This document shows positions 5,722-7,251 of a DNA stretch of 7,251 nucleotides, one piece after another (the first letter of the stretch is position 1; every line of letters begins with the position of its first letter). The position numbers and the translations under genes are program-made. The stretch lies in assembly GCA_005801025.1 (NCBI GenBank), contig SYDZ01000272.1, positions 1-7,251 on the forward strand, read 5' to 3'. Origin of the DNA: Actinomycetota bacterium. GTDB lineage: Bacteria > Actinomycetota > Acidimicrobiia > Acidimicrobiales > Ilumatobacteraceae. The notes beneath the pieces were generated by a model. It was not told where the DNA came from. It saw only the letters and a list, made by a program, of their open reading frames with translations, and searched no databases.

Positions 5722-6447
5722 ATGGCCTCTGTGCGACACATCGTTTTAGTCCATGGAGCGTGGCATGGCGCTTGGTGTTTTAGCGCCCTACAGACTGCAC
5801 TAGATAGTCGGGGTGTGCCCAGTATCGCCATTGACTTGCCGGGTCACGGTGCCTCCACTAGCGCTCTAACCGATCTTTATGGAGATGCCCAATGCGTGGT
5901 TGACACTCTTGCGACATTGCGTTTACGCGGTGTCGACAATGTTGTCCTCGTGGGTCACAGTTATGGTGGAGCGGTCATCACTCAGGCAGCAATCATTGAC
6001 CCTCGTATCGCCCATTTAGTTTATGTGGCAGCATTTGTGCCCCAAGCCGGACAGAGTGTTATTTCTCAACTGATGTCACTGCCTCAACAAGATGTCACAT
6101 TGGCGAGTGCCATGAGCGCTACTGATGATGGCAACAGTGTCATCAATCCCGAGTTGGCACCAGCCGCGTTCTACGGATCGTGCTCCCCAGAAGTTATTGC
6201 TACGGCGATTGCACGACTGTCTCCACAACCCATGGCAACGATGACCCAAGAAGTGACAGGATCACCTCACGAAGATATTCCCTCAACCTACGTGTTGTGC
6301 TTGAGAGACAATGCCGTGCACCCTGAGCACCAAAAAATCATTGCCCAACTGTGCAACACTCGCGTCACTCTTGACACGGACCACTCGCCCTTTATCTCTA
6401 TGACTTCGGCGACTGCCGACATCCTGGAAAGCGTTGCCCGATCATGA
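5722..6447 (+). CDS. Alpha/beta hydrolase, plant methylesterase/hydroxynitrile-lyase-like
   Basis: This 241-aa alpha/beta hydrolase is probably a cytoplasmic esterase or related hydrolase; the substrate is unknown. The oxyanion region L-V-H-G-A-W-H-G-A-W lies at 9-18, the nucleophile elbow G-H-S-Y-G at 78-82 puts the catalytic serine at S80, D196 in L-R-D-N is a good candidate acid, and H221 in T-D-H-S-P the catalytic histidine. The doubled H-G-A-W-x-G-A-W pattern, the short length and the compact cap (about 107-185) resemble the methylesterase/hydroxynitrile-lyase branch, which has many bacterial members of unknown substrate. There is no signal peptide or membrane segment. The ATG at 5722 is chosen because the first strand starts at residue 6 and a -10-like box lies 5 nt upstream. 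Its stop overlaps the next gene as ATGA (6444-6447), so it should be co-translated with the LLM oxidoreductase. Confidence 0.92.
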   Translation: MASVRHIVLVHGAWHGAWCFSALQTALDSRGVPSIAIDLPGHGASTSALTDLYGDAQCVVDTLATLRLRGVDNVVLVGHSYGGAVITQAAIIDPRIAHLVYVAAFVPQAGQSVISQLMSLPQQDVTLASAMSATDDGNSVINPELAPAAFYGSCSPEVIATAIARLSPQPMATMTQEVTGSPHEDIPSTYVLCLRDNAVHPEHQKIIAQLCNTRVTLDTDHSPFISMTSATADILESVARS

Positions 6448-7251
6448 AGATCCGGATTGGCTATGGACTCGGTGTCCGTACCACACTCAATGATGACGGC
6501 TTTGCTCAAGTCGTGGATGCGTTAGAACAATTACACTTTGATAGCTTGTGGGTCAGTGAGCGAATCGGCGGTGAAGCGCCAGACCCTTTGGTGGCGATGT
6601 CCTTTGCCGCAGGACGCACCAAAAAGTTGAAGTTCGGCATGAGCGTCATGGTTTTACCGGGGCGTAACCCAGTCATTCTCGCCAAAGAATTAGCCACCCT
6701 TGATCGACTATCTCAGGGGCGCCTTTTGCCCGCTTTCGGATTGGGTGTGGCGGACCCGCACGAACAACAAGCCTTTGGTGTTGCTCGCGAAGAACGCGCT
6801 AAAAGATTTAATGAAGCCCTTGAAGTGATCCGCGCCTGCTGGACTCAACCGTCGGTCACCCATCACGGAACCTTTTTCAACTATGACGACTTGCGAGTTC
6901 AGCCAAAGCCATTCCAAAATCCTCCTGATGTGTGGTTGGGAGGAATTGCTCCAAGTGAGTTGAAGCGCGTCGGACGCTTGGCTGATGGTTGGTTACCAAG
7001 TTTCGTGACCCCAAGTGACGCCGCGGTGGGACGCATTGAAATTCAGCGTGTCGCCACCGAGCATGAACGCGAAATAGACCCTGAACATTTCGGCGTGTTA
7101 ATTCCTTATGCCCATGGGCCATTGCCCGACGCTGTCGTCAAAGGTCTGATGAGTCGACGTCCTGATCTTGATGACATCAGTCAGTTGGTGCCACAAGGTT
7201 GGCTTGCATTGCACGATTCAATCAAGCGATTCATTGACGCCGGCATGTCAA
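6444..7251 (+). CDS. LLM class oxidoreductase, probably F420-dependent (partial, C-terminus beyond window)
   Basis: This is a luciferase-like monooxygenase family enzyme with a TIM-barrel fold that binds F420 or FMN. The 269 visible codons lack only the C-terminal end, judging by the usual family length of about 280-310. The first barrel strand is K-I-R-I-G-Y-G (2-8). F-D-S-L-W-V-S-E-R (32-40) is the typical second element, M-S-V-M-V-L-P-G-R-N-P (66-76) and L-A-K-E-L-A-T-L-D (79-87) are hallmark family segments, and S-Q-G-R-L (90-94) with F-G-L-G (98-101) forms the cofactor-binding loop region. Q-P-K-P (153-156) precedes the strand D-V-W-L-G-G (162-167), followed by A-D-G-W-L-P (180-185). F420 is inferred from resemblance to actinobacterial members; FMN cannot be excluded. 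The ATG overlaps the hydrolase stop by 4 bp and no strong Shine-Dalgarno sequence is seen, so translational coupling is likely. Confidence 0.9.
   Translation, partial: MKIRIGYGLGVRTTLNDDGFAQVVDALEQLHFDSLWVSERIGGEAPDPLVAMSFAAGRTKKLKFGMSVMVLPGRNPVILAKELATLDRLSQGRLLPAFGLGVADPHEQQAFGVAREERAKRFNEALEVIRACWTQPSVTHHGTFFNYDDLRVQPKPFQNPPDVWLGGIAPSELKRVGRLADGWLPSFVTPSDAAVGRIEIQRVATEHEREIDPEHFGVLIPYAHGPLPDAVVKGLMSRRPDLDDISQLVPQGWLALHDSIKRFIDAGMS

Noticed and set aside
1..7251. Mobile element, phage, CRISPR or defence system
   Set aside because: There is no transposase, integrase, direct-repeat array, nuclease or toxin-antitoxin signature, and all nine genes are metabolic, transport or envelope types.

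Overview
The window reads as a compact chromosomal segment from a bacterium, most likely an actinobacterium. This is inferred from an LLM-class oxidoreductase of the type that usually uses F420, from first-in-operon genes that lack Shine-Dalgarno sequences but have TANNNT-like boxes 5-9 nt before the start, and from moderate base composition (roughly half G+C). An uncultured aquatic Acidimicrobiia-like lineage would fit, but the sequence does not prove it. There are no RNA genes, insertion sequences, CRISPR arrays, phage genes or origins, and no gene-free stretch over 300 bases; the longest gap is about 60 bp.

Layout, left to right. (1) 1-930, minus strand: a two-gene unit, mscL followed by a lipoprotein with an SGNH/GDSL-hydrolase domain that runs off the left edge. 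The two overlap by GTGA. (2) 988-1818, plus strand: an unrecognised 276-aa membrane protein, divergent from mscL. (3) 1808-3094, minus strand: an EntS/MFS_3-type exporter whose 3' end overlaps the membrane protein tail-to-tail by 11 bp. (4) 3134-4573, plus strand: an amidase-signature enzyme resembling 6-aminohexanoate cyclic-dimer hydrolase (NylA), divergent from the exporter across 39 bp. (5) 4574-5661, minus strand: a classical SDR oxidoreductase followed by a small DUF952 protein, again with a GTGA overlap. (6) 5722-7251, plus strand: an alpha/beta hydrolase followed by an LLM-class flavin/F420 oxidoreductase, with an ATGA overlap; the last gene runs off the right edge.

The segment therefore has three divergent promoter regions (about 931-987, 3095-3133, 5662-5721) and two convergent junctions with no intergenic space. 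Every co-directional pair is translationally overlapped.

Functionally, genes 1-2 concern the envelope (osmotic safety valve plus surface lipoprotein esterase). The rest looks like small-molecule metabolism: a transporter, an amide hydrolase, an ester-type hydrolase and two redox enzymes. The sequence does not show that these form one pathway. I found no convincing new defence or mobile system. The best leads are a near-palindrome in the exporter/amidase promoter region, an inverted repeat between the SDR and hydrolase operons, and the SDR-DUF952 and MscL-SGNH couplings.
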